A DNA stretch of 64,000 bases from Paratinospora sagittata (Eukaryota > Streptophyta > Magnoliopsida > Ranunculales > Menispermaceae). The DNA lies in contig JAYMFD010002725.1 of the NCBI GenBank assembly GCA_035771175.1, positions 1 to 64,000 of the forward strand, in the 5' to 3' direction. Made by a program: the position numbers and the translations under genes. Positions 1 through 11,000 of the stretch are shown here, in pieces (within the stretch, counting starts at the first letter, position 1; every line of letters begins with the position of its first letter). Under the pieces are notes generated by a model. It worked only from the letters and a program-made list of their open reading frames with translations, was not told where the DNA came from and did not search any database.

Positions 1-68
1 TGGGGGGTTGATAGAAGGATATTGGGACTCGCTTAAAGAGTAAGTGGAGAAAGCAATCCGGTGGATTG

Positions 69-76
69 ATCGCGAT
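69..76. other. ATCGCGAT palindrome (type A, example)
   Basis: Perfect 8-bp palindrome holding two CpG sites. It is present in most type A monomers, changed to GTAGCGAT in type B, GTCGCGAT before type D heads, and ATCACGAT in the D1 cassettes. Confidence 0.85.
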
Positions 77-89
77 TGCCTCAAACACA

Positions 90-147
90 TTTTTTAAGTA
101 AATTTAGTTCATTTAAACCAAAATTTGATATTTAGGGGTCAAAAATT
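90..147. other. Phased A-tracts in the AT-rich part of the monomer (example)
   Basis: In the first monomer the A-to-T junctions of AAATTT, AAAATTT and AAAAATT fall at 102.5, 123.5 and 145.5, spacings of 21 and 22 bp or about two helical turns each. A T6 tract lies at 90-95. Phased A-tracts are known to cause intrinsic DNA curvature. The pattern recurs in every type A and B monomer, but type D lacks the first tract (TATATTT) and the 165-bp copies lose the second spacing. Curvature itself is inferred. Confidence 0.65.
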
Positions 148-156
148 CATCGGGAT

Positions 157-164
157 GTTCGAAC
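157..164. other. GTTCGAAC palindrome (type A, example)
   Basis: Perfect 8-bp palindrome with a central CpG. Its centre is 88 bp from that of ATCGCGAT in the same monomer and about 92 bp from the next one, so the two palindromes alternate about every half monomer. It is lost in type B (ATTGGAAC) and weakened in ATTCGAAC copies. Confidence 0.85.
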
Positions 165-2960
165 GGAGTTCCATCTATTCTGGGGGGTTGATAGAAGGAT
201 ATTGGGACTCGCTTAAAGAGTAGGTGGAGAAAGCAATCCGGTGGATTGATCGCGATTGCCTCAAACACATTTTTTAAGTAAATTTAGTTCATTTAAACCA
301 AAATTTGAGATTTGGGGGTCAAAATTTACCGGGATATTGGAACGGAGTTCCATCTATTCCGGGGCTTCCTTGAAGGATATTGGGACTCGCTCAAAGAGTT
401 GGTGGAGAAAGCAATCCGGTGGATTGATCGCGATTGCCTCAAACACATTTTTTAAGTAAATTTAGTTCATTTAAACCAAAATTTGATATTTAGGGGTCAA
501 AAATTCATGGGGATGTTCGAACGGAGTTCCATCTATTCTGGGGGGTTGCTAGAAGGATATTGGGACTCGCTTAAAGAGTAGGTGGAGAATGCAATCCGGT
601 GGATTGATCGCGATTGCCTCAAACACATTTTTTAAGTAAATTTAGTTCATTTAAACCAAAATTTGATATTTAGGGGTCAAAAATTCATCGGGATGTTCGA
701 ACGGAGTTCCATCTATTCTGGGGGGTTGCTAGAAGGATATTGGGACTCGCTTAAAGAGTAGGTGGAGAATGCAATCCGGTGGATTGATCGCGATTGCCTC
801 AAACACATTTTTTAAGTAAATTTAGTTCATTTAAACCAAAATTTGATATTTAGGGGTCAAAAATTCATCGGGATGTTCGAACGGAGTTCCATCTATTCTG
901 GGGGTTGCTAGAAGGATATTGGGACTCGCTTAAAGAGTAGGTGGAGAATGCAATCCGGTGGATTGATCGCGATTGCCTCAAACACATTTTCTAAGTAAAT
1001 TTAGTTCATTTAAACCAAAATTTGAGATTTGGGGGTCAAAAATTCACCGGATATTGGAACGGAGTTCCATCTATTCCGGGGCTTCCTAGAAGGATATTGG
1101 GACTCGCTCAAAGAGTTGGTGGAGAAAGCAATCTGGTGGATTGGTAGCGATTGCCTCGAACACATTTTCTAAGTAAATTTAGTTCATTTAAACCAAGATT
1201 TGATATTTAGGGGTCAAAAATTCATCGGGATGTTCGAACGGAGTTCCCTCTATTCTGGGGGGTTGCTAGAAGGATATTGGAACTCGCTTAAAGAGTAGGT
1301 GGAGAAAGCAATCCGGTGGATTGATCGCGATTGCCTCAAACACATTTTCTAAGTAAATTTAGTTCATTTAAACCAAAATTTGAGATTTGGGGGTCAAAAA
1401 TTCACCGGGAAATTGGAACGGAGTTCCATCTATTCCGGGGCTTCCTAGAAGGATATTGGGTCTCGCTCAAAGAGTTGGTGGAGAAAGCAATCTGGTGGAT
1501 TGGTAGCGATTGCCTCGAACACATTTTCTAAGTAAATTTAGTTCATTTAAACCAAGATTTGATATTTAGGGGTCAAAAATTCATCGGGATGTTCGAACGG
1601 AGTTCCTCTATTCTGGGGGTTGCTAGAAGGATATTGGAACTCGCTTAAAGAGTAGGTGGAGAAAGCAATCCGTGGATTGATCGCGATTGCCTCAAACACA
1701 TTTTCTAAGTAAATTTAGTTCATTTAAACCAAAATTTGAGATTTGGGGGTCAAAAATCATCGGGAAATTGGAACGGAGTTCCATCTATTCCGGGGCTTCC
1801 TAGAAGGATATTGGGTCTCGCTCAAAGAGTTGGTGGAGAAAGCAATCTGGTGGATTGGTAGCGATTGCCTCGAACACATTTTCTAAGTAAATTTAGTTCA
1901 TTTAAACCAAAAATTTGATATTTAGGGGTCAAAAATTCATCGGGATGTTCGAACGGAGTTCCATCTATTCTGGGGGGTTGATAGAAGGATATTGGGACTC
2001 GCTTAAAGAGTAAGTGGAGAAAGCAATCCGGTGGATTGATCGCGATTGCCTCAAACACATTTTTTAAGTAAATTTAGTTCATTTAAACCAAAATTTGATA
2101 TTTAGGGGTCAAAAATTCATCGGGATGTTCGAACGGAGTTCCATCTATTCTGGGGGGTTGATAGAAGGATATTGGGACTCGCTTAAAGAGTAGGTGGAGA
2201 AAGCAATCCGGGGGATTGATCGCGATTGCCTCAAACACATTTTTTAAGTAAATTTAGTTCATTTAAACCAAAATTTGAGATTTGGGGGTCAAAAAATTTA
2301 CCGGGATATTGGAACGGAGTTCCATCTATTCCGGGGCTTCCTTGAAGGATATTGGGACTCGCTCAAAGAGTTGGTGGAGAAAGCAATCCGGTGGATTGAT
2401 CGCGATTGCCTCAAACACATTTTTTAAGTAAATTTAGTTCATTTAAACCAAATTTGATATTTAGGGGTCAAAAATTCATGGGGATGTTCGAACGGAGTTC
2501 CATCTATTCTGGGGGGTTGCTAGAAGGATATTGGGACTCGCTTAAAGAGTAGGTGGAGAATGCAATCCGGTGGATTGATCGCGATTGCCTCAAACACATT
2601 TTTTAAGTAAATTTAGTTCATTTAAACCAAAATTTGATATTTAGGGGTCAAAAATTCATGGGGATGTTCGAAACGGAGTTCCATCTATTCTGGGGGGTTG
2701 CTAGAAGGATATTGGGACTCGCTTAAAGAGTAGGTGGAGAATGCAATCCGGTGGATTGATCGCGATTGCCTCAAACACATTTTTTAAGTAAATTTAGTTC
2801 ATTTAAACCAAAATTTGATATTTAGGGGTCAAAAATTCATCGGGATGTTCAAACGGAGTTCCATCTATTCTGGGGGTTGCTAGAAGGATATTGGAACTCG
2901 CTTAAAGAGTAGGTGGAGAAAGCAATCCGGTGGATTGATCGCGATTGCCCTCAAACACAT

Positions 2961-4420
2961 TTTCTAAGTAAATTTAGTTCATTTAAACCAAAATTTGATT
3001 TTTAGGGGTCAAAAATTCATCGGGATGTTCGAACGGAGTTCCATCTATTCTGGGGGGTTGCTAGAAGGATATTGGGACTCGCTTAAAGAGTAGGTGGAGA
3101 AAGCAATCCGGTGGATTGATCGCGATTGCCTCAAACACATTTTCTAAGTAAATTTAGTTCATTTAAACCAAAATTTGATATTTAGGGGTCAAAAATTCAT
3201 CGGGATGTTCGAACGGAGTTCCTTCTATTCTGGGGGGTTGCTAGAAGGATATTGGAACTCGCTTAAAGAGTAGGTGGAGTAAGCAATCCGGTGGATTCAT
3301 CGCGATTGCCTCAAACACATTTTCTAAGTAAATTTAGTTCATTTAAACCAAAATTTGATTTTTAGGGGTCAAAAATTCATCGGGATGTTCGAACGGAGTT
3401 CCATCTATTCTGGGGGGTTGCTAGAAGGATATTGGAACTCGCTTAAAGAGTAGGTGGAGAAAGCAATCCGGTGGATTGGTCGCGATTGCCTCAATTTCTT
3501 TTTCAAATATATTTAATTCATTTAAACCAAAATTTTAGATTTGGGGGTCAAATGTTCACCGGGATATTAGAATGGAGTTCCATCTATTCCGGGGGTTCTT
3601 AGAAGGATATTGGGACTCGCTCAAAAAGTTGGTGGAGAAAGCAATCTGGTGGATTGGTAGCGATTGCCTCGAACACATTTTTAAGTAAATTTAGTTCATT
3701 TAAACCAAAATTTGATATTTAGGGGTCAAAAATTCATCGGGATATTCGAACGGAGTTCCATCTATTCTGGGGGGTTGATAGAAGGATATTGGGACTCACT
3801 TAAAGAGTAGGTGGAGAAAGCAATCCGGTGGATTGATCACGATTGCCTCAAACACATTTTAAAAGTAAATTTAGTTCATTTAAACCAAAATTTGATATTT
3901 AGGGGTCAAAAATTCATCGGGATGTTCGAACGGAGTTCCATCTATTCTGGGGGGTTGCTAGAAGGATATTGGGACTCGCTTAAAGAGTAGGTGGAGAAAG
4001 CAATCCGGTGGATTGATCGCGATTGCCTCCAACACATTTTCTAAGTAAATTTAGTTCATTTAAACCAAAATTTGATATTTAGGGGTCAAAAATTCATCGG
4101 GATGTTCGAACGGAGTTCCATCTATTCTGGGGGGTTGATAGAAGGATATTGGGACTCGCTTAAAGAGTAGGTGGAGAAAGCAATCCGGTGGATTGATCGC
4201 GATTGCCTCAAACACATTTTTTAAGTAAATTTAGTTCATTTAAACCAAAATTTGATATTTAGGGGTCGAAAATTCATCGGGATGTTCGAACCAAGTTCCA
4301 TCTATTCTGGGGGGTTGCTAGAAGGATATTGGGACTCGCTTAAAGAGTAGGTGGAGAATGCAATCCGGTGGATTGATCGCGATTGCCTCAAACACATTTT
4401 TTAAGTAAATTTAGTTCATT
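2961..4420. repeat. Mixed A block with one D1 cassette
   Basis: Contains A copies with GATTTTTAGG, an A with GAGTAAGC and GATTCATCG (about 3150-3330), the leftmost D1 (head at about 3492, ATTTAATTC form), the short-headed A with GACTCACTT and GATCACG, and an A with TTTTAAAAG. This cassette is the same as the one repeated many times in the 14-37 kb region, but here it appears once and without a preceding C; the monomer before it is an A that acquired GATTGGTCGCG. Confidence 0.8.
3051..3230. repeat. Type A monomer, reference copy (180 bp)
   Basis: This is a typical copy of the commonest class. In order it carries a run of six G after CT, TTGCTAGAAGGATATT, CGCTTAAAGAGTAGG, CCGGTGGATTGATCGCGATTG, CAAACACATTTTCTAAG, the AT-rich box TTCATTTAAACC, GATATTTAGGGG, and CATCGGGATGTTCGAACGG. 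Common subtypes are TTGATA for TTGCTA (usually with GGATATTCG for GGATGTTCG), GAGAATGC or GAGTAAGC for GAGAAAGC, TTTTTTAAG for TTTTCTAAG, and GGAACTCG for GGGACTCG. Subtypes travel in fixed order inside larger blocks, which is what reveals the higher-order repeats. The frame is stopped twice per monomer (TAG in GAGTAGG and TAA in CTAAGTAA), so type A supports no long reading frame. Confidence 0.95.
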
Positions 4421-5300
4421 TAAACCAAAATTTGATATTTAGGGGTCAAAAATTCATCGGGATGTTCGAACGGAGTTCCATCTATTCTGGGGGGTTGCTA
4501 GAAGGATATTGGGACTCGCTTAAAGAGTAGGTGGAGAATGCAATCCGGTGGATTGATCGCGATTGCCTCAAACACATTTTTTAAGTAAATTTAGTTCATT
4601 TAAACCAAAATTTGATATTTAGGGGTCAAAAATTCATCGGGATGTTCGAACGGAGTTCCATCTATTCTGGGGGGTTGCTAGAAGGATATTGGGACTCGCT
4701 TAAAGAGTAGGTGGAGAAAGCAATCCGGTGGATTGATCGCGATTGCCTCAAACACATTTTCTAAGTAAATTTAGTTCATTTAAACCAAAATTTGATATTT
4801 AGGGGTCAAAAATTCATCGGGATGTTCGAACGGAGTTCCTTCTATTCTGGGGGGTTGCTAGAAGGATATTGGAACTCGCTTAAAGAGTAGGTGGAGAAAG
4901 CAATCCGGTGGATTGATCGCGATTGCCTCAAACACATTTTCTAAGTAAATTTAGTTCATTTAAACCAAAATTTGAGATTTGGGGGTCAAAAATTCACCGG
5001 GATATTGGAACGGAGTTCCATCTATTCCGGGGCTTCCTAGAAGGATATTGGGACTCGCTCAAAGAGTTGGTGGAGAAAGCAATCTGGTGGATTGGTAGCG
5101 ATTGCATCGAACACATTTTCTAAGTAAATTTAGTTCATTTAAACCAAAATTTGATATTTAGGGCTCAAAAATTCATCGGGATGTTCGAACGGAGTTCCCT
5201 CTATTCTGGGGGGTTGCTAGAAGGATATTGGAACTCGCTTAAAGAGTAGGTGGAGAAAGCAATCCGGTGGATTGATCGCGATTGCCTCAAACACATTTTC

Positions 5301-5479
5301 TAAGTAAATTTAGTTCATTTAAACCAAAATTTGAGATTTGGGGGTCAAAAATTCACCGGGATATTGGAACGGAGTTCCATCTATTCCGGGGCTTCCTAGA
5401 AGGATATTGGGACTCGCTCAAAGAGTTGGTGGAGAAAGCAATCTGGTGGATTGGTAGCGATTGCATCGAACACATTTTC
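5301..5479. repeat. Type B monomer, reference copy (179 bp)
   Basis: Type B differs from type A by about 14 substitutions and one base less in the G run. Diagnostic sites are GAGATTTGGGGG, CACCGGGATATTGGAACGG, CCGGGGCTTCCTAG, CGCTCAAAGAGTTGG, CTGGTGGATTGGTAGCG and usually CTCGAACAC. The two palindromes of type A (GTTCGAAC and ATCGCGAT) are both destroyed. Subtypes carry TTAGGACTCGTTC with TATGG, GGGTCTCGC, CTTCCTTGAAGG, or GGAATGG with CGCTCAAAAAG. The TAG of type A is TTG here, so one frame stays open for 66 codons; it begins at TTG and ends at the repeat's own TAA. I regard that as an accident of the repeat. Confidence 0.93.
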
Positions 5480-5838
5480 TAAGTAAATTTAGTTTATTTA
5501 AACCAAAATTTGATATTTAGGGCTCAAAAATTCATCGGGATGTTCGAACGGAGTTCCCTCTATTCTTGGGGGTTGCTAGAAGGATATTGGAACTCGCTTA
5601 AAGAGTAGGTGGAGAAAGCAATCCGGTGGATTGATCGCGATTGCCTCAAACACATTTTCTAAGTAAATTTAGTTCATTTAAACCAAAATTTGAGATTTGG
5701 GGGTAAAAAATTCACCGGGATATTGGAACGGAGTTCCATCTATTCCGGGGCTTCCTAGAAGGATATTAGGACTCGTTCAAAGAGTTGGTGGAGAAAGCAA
5801 TATGGTGGATTGGTAGCGATTGCCTCAAACACATTTTC

Positions 5839-6018
5839 TAAGTAAATTTTGTTCATTTAAACCAAAATTTGATATTTAGGGGTCAAAAGTTCATCTGGAT
5901 ATTGGAAAAGAGTTCCATCTATTCTGGGGGGTCGTTCGAAGGATATTGGTACTCGCTTAAAGAGTAGGTGGAGAAAGCAATCCGGTGGATTGGTCGCGAT
6001 TGCCTCAATTTCTTTTTC
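5839..6018. repeat. Type C monomer, reference copy
   Basis: Type C is recognised by CAAAAGTTCATCTGG, ATATTGGAAAAGAG and a GTTCGAAGG box (TCGTTCGAAGG, TTGTTCGAAGG or TTATTCGAAGG) in place of GCTAGAAGG. It ends with GATTGGTCGCGATTGC and leads straight into a type D head. Other copies lie at about 9.4, 12.3, 14.1, 16.6, 18.2, 22.2, 23.8, 26.1, 28.7, 30.3, 32.4, 33.5, 36.2, 37.3, 38.7, 45.5, 48.4, 56.3, 61.1 and 63.8 kb. Right of 33 kb most copies have GCTATTTAGG for GATATTTAGG. This copy and the one 3,593 bp further on share GGTACTCGC, a marker of block duplication. Confidence 0.9.
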
Positions 6019-6197
6019 AAAGTATATTTAGTTCATTTAAACCAAAATTTTAGATTTGGGGGTCAAAAATTTTCCTGGATATTGGAATGGACTTCCATCT
6101 ATTCTGGGGATTCCTAGAAGGATATTAGGACTCGCTCAAAGAGTTGGTGGAGAAAGCAATATGGTGGATTGGTAGCGATTGCCTCAAACACATTTTC
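6005..6197. repeat. Type D2 monomer with pyrimidine-rich head
   Basis: D2 shares the CAATTTCTTTTTCAAA head with D1 but keeps AAGTATATTT and then has TTTTAGATTTGG, AAATTTTCCTGG, ATATTGGAATGG and GGATTCCTAG or GGCTTCCTAG. Copies begin near 6.0, 9.6, 18.9, 24.5, 26.8, 31.0, 33.7, 37.4, 38.9, 45.7, 48.6, 56.5 and 61.3 kb, with the start of another at 63.99 kb. A further subtype with TTCATTCAAACC, ATTCTCCTGG and TTATGGGGATTCC occurs at about 41.2, 42.8, 47.1, 53.6 and 58.4 kb, where it follows a type B copy directly with no C in between. Confidence 0.9.
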
Positions 6198-8013
6198 TAA
6201 GTAAATTTAGTTCATTTAAACCAAAATTTGATATTTAGGGGTCAAAAATTCATCGGGATGTTCGAACCAAGTTCCATCTATTCTGGGGGGTTGCTAGAAG
6301 GATATTGGGACTCGCTTAAAGAGTAGGTGGAGAATGCAATCCGGTGGATTGATCGCGATTGCCTCAAACACATTTTCTAAGTAAATTTAGTTCATTTAAA
6401 CCAAAATTTGAGATTTGGGGGTCAAAAATTCACCGGGATATTGGAACGGAGTTCCATCTATTCCGGGGCTTCCTAGAAGGATATTGGGACTCGCTCAAAG
6501 AGTTGGTGGAGAAAGCAATCTGGTGGATTGGTAGCGATTGCCTCGAACACATTTTCTAAGTAAATTTAGTTCATTTAAACCAAGATTTGATATTTAGGGG
6601 TCAAAAATTCATCGGGATGTTCGAACGGAGTTCCCTCTATTCTGGGGGGTTGCTAGAAGGATATTGGAACTCGCTTAAAGAGTAGGTGGAGAAAGCAATC
6701 CGGTGGATTGATCGCGATTGCCTCAAACACATTTTCTAAGTAAATTTAGTTCATTTAAACCAAAATTTGAGATTTGGGGGTCAAAAATTCACCGGGATAT
6801 TGGAACGGAGTTCCATCTATTCCGGGGCTTCCTAGAAGGATATTGGGTCTCGCTCAAAGAGTTGGTGGAGAAAGCAATCTGGTGGATTGGTAGCGATTGC
6901 CTCGAACACATTTTCTAAGTAAATTTAGTTCATTTAAACCAAAATTTGATATTTAGGGGTCAAAAATTCATCGGGATGTTCGAACGGAGTTCCATCTATT
7001 CTGGGGGGTTGATAGAAGGATATTGGGACTCGCTTAAAGAGTAAGTGGAGAAAGCAATCCGGTGGATTGATCGCGATTGCCTCAAACACATTTTTTAAGT
7101 AAATTTAGTTCATTTAAACCAAAATTTGATATTTAGGGGTCAAAAATTCATCAGGATGTTCGAACGGAGTTCCATCTATTCTGGGGGGTTGATAGAAGGA
7201 TATTGGGACTCGCTTAAAGAGTAGGTGGAGAAAGCAATCCGGTGGATTGATCGCGATTGCCTCAAACACATTTTTTAAGTAAATTTAGTTCATTTAAACC
7301 AAAATTTGAGATTTGGGGGTCAAAAATTTACCGGGATATTGGAACGGAGTTCCATCTATTCCGGGGCTTCCTTGAAGGATATTGGGACTCGCTCAAAGAG
7401 TTGGTGGAGAAAGCAATCCGGTGGATTGATCGCGATTGCCTCAAACACATTTTTTAAGTAAATTTAGTTCATTTAAACCAAAATTTGATATTTAGGGGTC
7501 AAAAATTCATCGGGATGTTCGAACGGAGTTCCATCTATTCTGGGGGGTTGCTAGAAGGATATTGGGACTCGCTTAAAGAGTAGGTGGAGAATGCAATCCG
7601 GTGGATTGATCGCGATTGCCTCAAACACATTTTTTAAGTAAATTTAGTTCATTTAAACCAAAATTTGATATTTAGGGGTCAAAAATTCATCGGGATGTTC
7701 GAACGGAGTTCCATCTATTCTGGGGGGTTGCTAGAAGGATATTGGGACTCGCTTAAAGAGTAGGTGGAGAATGCAATCCGGTGGATTGATCGCGATTGCC
7801 TCAAACACATTTTTTAAGTAAATTTAGTTCATTTAAACCAAAATTTGATATTTAGGGGTCAAAAATTCATCGGGATGTTCGAACGGAGTTCCATCTATTC
7901 TGGGGGGTTGCTAGAAGGATATTGGAACTCGCTTAAAGAGTAGGTGGAGAATGCAATCCGGTGGATTGATCGCGATTGCCTCAAACACATTTTTTAAGTA
8001 AATTTAGTTCATT

Positions 8014-11000
8014 TAAACCAAAATTTGATATTTAGGGGTCAAAAATTCATCGGGATGTTCGAACGGAGTTCCATCTATTCTGGGGGGTTGCTAGAAGGAT
8101 ATTGGGACTCGCTTAAAGAGTAGGTGGAGAATGCAATCCGGTGGATTGATCGCGATTGCCTCAAACACATTTTTTAAGTAAATTTAGTTCATTTAAACCA
8201 AAATTTGATATTTAGGGGTCAAAAATTCATCGGGATGTTCGAACGGAGTTCCATCTATTCTGGGGGGTTGCTAGAAGGATATTGGGACTCGCTTAAAGAG
8301 TAGGTGGAGAAAGCAATCCGGTGGATTGATCGCGATTGCCTCAAACACATTTTCTAAGTAAATTTAGTTCATTTAAACCAAAATTTGATATTTAGGGGTC
8401 AAAAATTCATCGGGATGTTCGAACGGAGTTCCTTCTATTCTGGGGGGTTGCTAGAAGGATATTGGAACTCGCTTAAAGAGTAGGTGGAGTAAGCAATCCG
8501 GTGGATTCATCGCGATTGCCTCAAACACATTTTCTAAGTAAATTTAGTTCATTTAAACCAAAATTTGAGATTTGGGGGTCAAAAATTCACCGGGATATTG
8601 GAACGGAGTTCCATCTATTCCGGGGCTTCCTAGAAGGATATTGGGACTCGCTCAAAGAGTTGGTGGAGAAAGCAATCTGGTGGATTGGTAGCGATTGCCT
8701 CGAACACATTTTCTAAGTAAATTTAGTTCATTTAAACCAAGATTTGATATTTAGGGGTCAAAAATTCATCGGGATGTTCGAACGGAGTTCCCTCTATTCT
8801 GGGGGGTTGCTAGAAGGATATTGGAACTCGCTTAAAGAGTAGGTGGAGAAAGCAATCCGGTGGATTGATCGCGATTGCCTCAAACACATTTTCTAAGTAA
8901 ATTTAGTTCATTTAAACCAAAATTTGAGATTTGGGGGTCAAAAATTCACCGGGATATTGGAACGGAGTTCCATCTATTCCGGGGCTTCCTAGAAGGATAT
9001 TGGGACTCGCTCAAAGAGTTGGTGGAGAAAGCAATCTGGTGGATTGGTAGCGATTGCATCGAACACATTTTCTAAGTAAATTTAGTTCATTTAAACCAAA
9101 ATTTGATATTTAGGGGTCAAAAATTCATCGGGATGTTCGAACGGAGTTCCCTCTATTCTTGGGGGTTGCTAGAAGGATATTGGAACTCGCTTAAAGAGTA
9201 GGTGGAGAAAGCAATCCGGTGGATTGATCGCGATTGCCTCAAACACATTTTCTAAGTAAATTTAGTTCATTTAAACCAAAATTTGAGATTTGGGGGTCAA
9301 AAATTCACCGGGATATTGGAACGGAGTTCCATCTATTCCGGGGCTTCCTAGAAGGATATTAGGACTCGTTCAAAGAGTTGGTGGAGAAAGCAATATGGTG
9401 GATTGGTAGCGATTGCCTCAAACACATTTTCTAAGTAAATTTAGTTCATTTAAACCAAAATTTGATATTTAGGGGTCAAAAGTTCATCTGGATATTGGAA
9501 AAGAGTTCCATCTATTCTGGGGGGTCGTTCGAAGGATATTGGTACTCGCTTAAAGAGTAGGTGGAGAAAGCAATCCGGTGGATTGGTCGCGATTGCCTCA
9601 ATTTCTTTTTCAAAGTATATTTAGTTCATTTAAACCAAAATTTTAGATTTGGGGGTCAAAAATTTTCCTGGATATTGGAATGGACTTCCATCTATTCTGG
9701 GGATTCCTAGAAGGATATTAGGACTCGCTCAAAGAGTTGGTGGAGAAAGCAATATGGTGGATTGGTAGCGATTGCCTCAAACACATTTTCTAAGTAAATT
9801 TAGTTCATTTAAACCAAAATTTGATATTTAGGGGTCAAAAATTCATCGGGATGTTCGAACCAAGTTCCATCTATTCTGGGGGGTTGCTAGAAGGATATTG
9901 GGACTCGCTTAAAGAGTAGGTGGAGAATGCAATCCGGTGGATTGATCGCGATTGCCTCAAACACATTTTCTAAGTAAATTTAGTTCATTTAAACCAAAAT
10001 TTGAGATTTGGGGGTCAAAAATTCACCGGGATATTGGAACGGAGTTCCATCTATTCCGGGGCTTCCTAGAAGGATATTGGGACTCGCTCAAAGAGTTGGT
10101 GGAGAAAGCAATCTGGTGGATTGGTAGCGATTGCCTCGAACACATTTTCTAAGTAAATTTAGTTCATTTAAACCAAGATTTGATATTTAGGGGTCAAAAA
10201 CTCATCGGGATGTTCGAACGGAGTTCCCTCTATTCTGGGGGGTTGCTAGAAGGATATTGGAACTCGCTTAAAGAGTAGGTGGAGAAAGCAATCCGGTGGA
10301 TTGATCGCGATTGCCTCAAACACATTTTCTAAGTAAATTTAGTTCATTTAAACCAAAATTTGAGATTTGGGGGTCAAAAATTCACCGGGATATTGGAACG
10401 GAGTTCCATCTATTCCGGGGCTTCCTAGAAGGATATTGGGTCTCGCTCAAAGAGTTGGTGGAGAAAGCAATCTGGTGGATTGGTAGCGATTGCCTAGAAC
10501 ACATTTTCTAAGTAAATTTAGTTCATTTAAACCAAAATTTGATATTTAGGGGTCAAAAATTCATCGGGATGTTCGAACGGAGTTCCATCTATTCTGGGGG
10601 GTTGATAGAAGGATATTGGGACTCGCTTAAAGAGTAAGTGGAGAAAGCAATCCGGTGGATTGATCGCGATTGCCTCAAACACATTTTTTAAGTAAATTTA
10701 GTTCATTTAAACCAAAATTTGATATTTAGGGGTCAAAAATTCATCGGGATGTTCGAACGGAGTTCCAACTATTCTGGGGGGTTGATAGAAGGATATTGGG
10801 ACTCGCTTAAAGAGTAGGTGGAGAAAGCAATCCGGTGGATTGATCGCGATTGCCTCAAACACATTTTTTAAGTAAATTTAGTTCATTTAAACCAAAATTT
10901 GAGATTTGGGGGTCAAAAATTTACCGGGATATTGGAACGGAGTTCCATCTATTCCGGGGCTTCCTTGAAGGATATTGGGACTCGCTCAAAGAGTTGGTGG

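Larger units (their letters stand above)
1..2960. repeat. Left block: ~1,970-bp unit and partial second copy
   Basis: The monomer order starting at position 1 (two TTGATA copies, a type B with TTACCGGG and CTTCCTTG, then GAGAATGC copies with CATGGGG) recurs from about 1971, an 11-monomer period. Between them, about 985-1880, B and A copies alternate (B with GGGTCTCGC, A with AACCAAGATTT). The same order is seen at 6.4-8.1 kb and 10.0-11.6 kb. Single-base gains and losses are unusually frequent here and break the 179/180-bp register, which is otherwise kept closely to the right. Confidence 0.85.
4421..8013. repeat. 3,593-bp higher-order unit, copy 1 (20 monomers)
   Basis: Positions here recur 3,593 bp to the right. 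Private markers confirm the offset: TATTCTTGGG near 5561 and 9154, GGTACTCGC near 5948 and 9541, and GCATCGAACAC in type B copies. The unit contains alternating A and B dimers, one C-D2 pair (about 5.84-6.20 kb), an A with CGAACCAAG, the GGGTCTCGC type B, TTGATA copies and a run of GAGAATGC copies. Twenty monomers, of which about seven are 179 bp, give 3,593 bp. The edges are approximate because neighbouring monomers are similar. Confidence 0.85.

Noticed and set aside
151..168. Possible CENP-B box in type A (TTCG and CGGG close together)
   Set aside because: The two elements are in the wrong order and spacing for the mammalian box, and the opposite strand offers no match.
131..190. Possible G-quadruplex from the G runs
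   Set aside because: The runs are separated by loops far longer than the usual seven bases, so no canonical motif forms within a monomer.
1822..2058. 78-codon open frame on the minus strand
   Set aside because: It exists only because of the one-base insertion near 1,907 in the indel-rich left end; equivalent frames elsewhere are closed.
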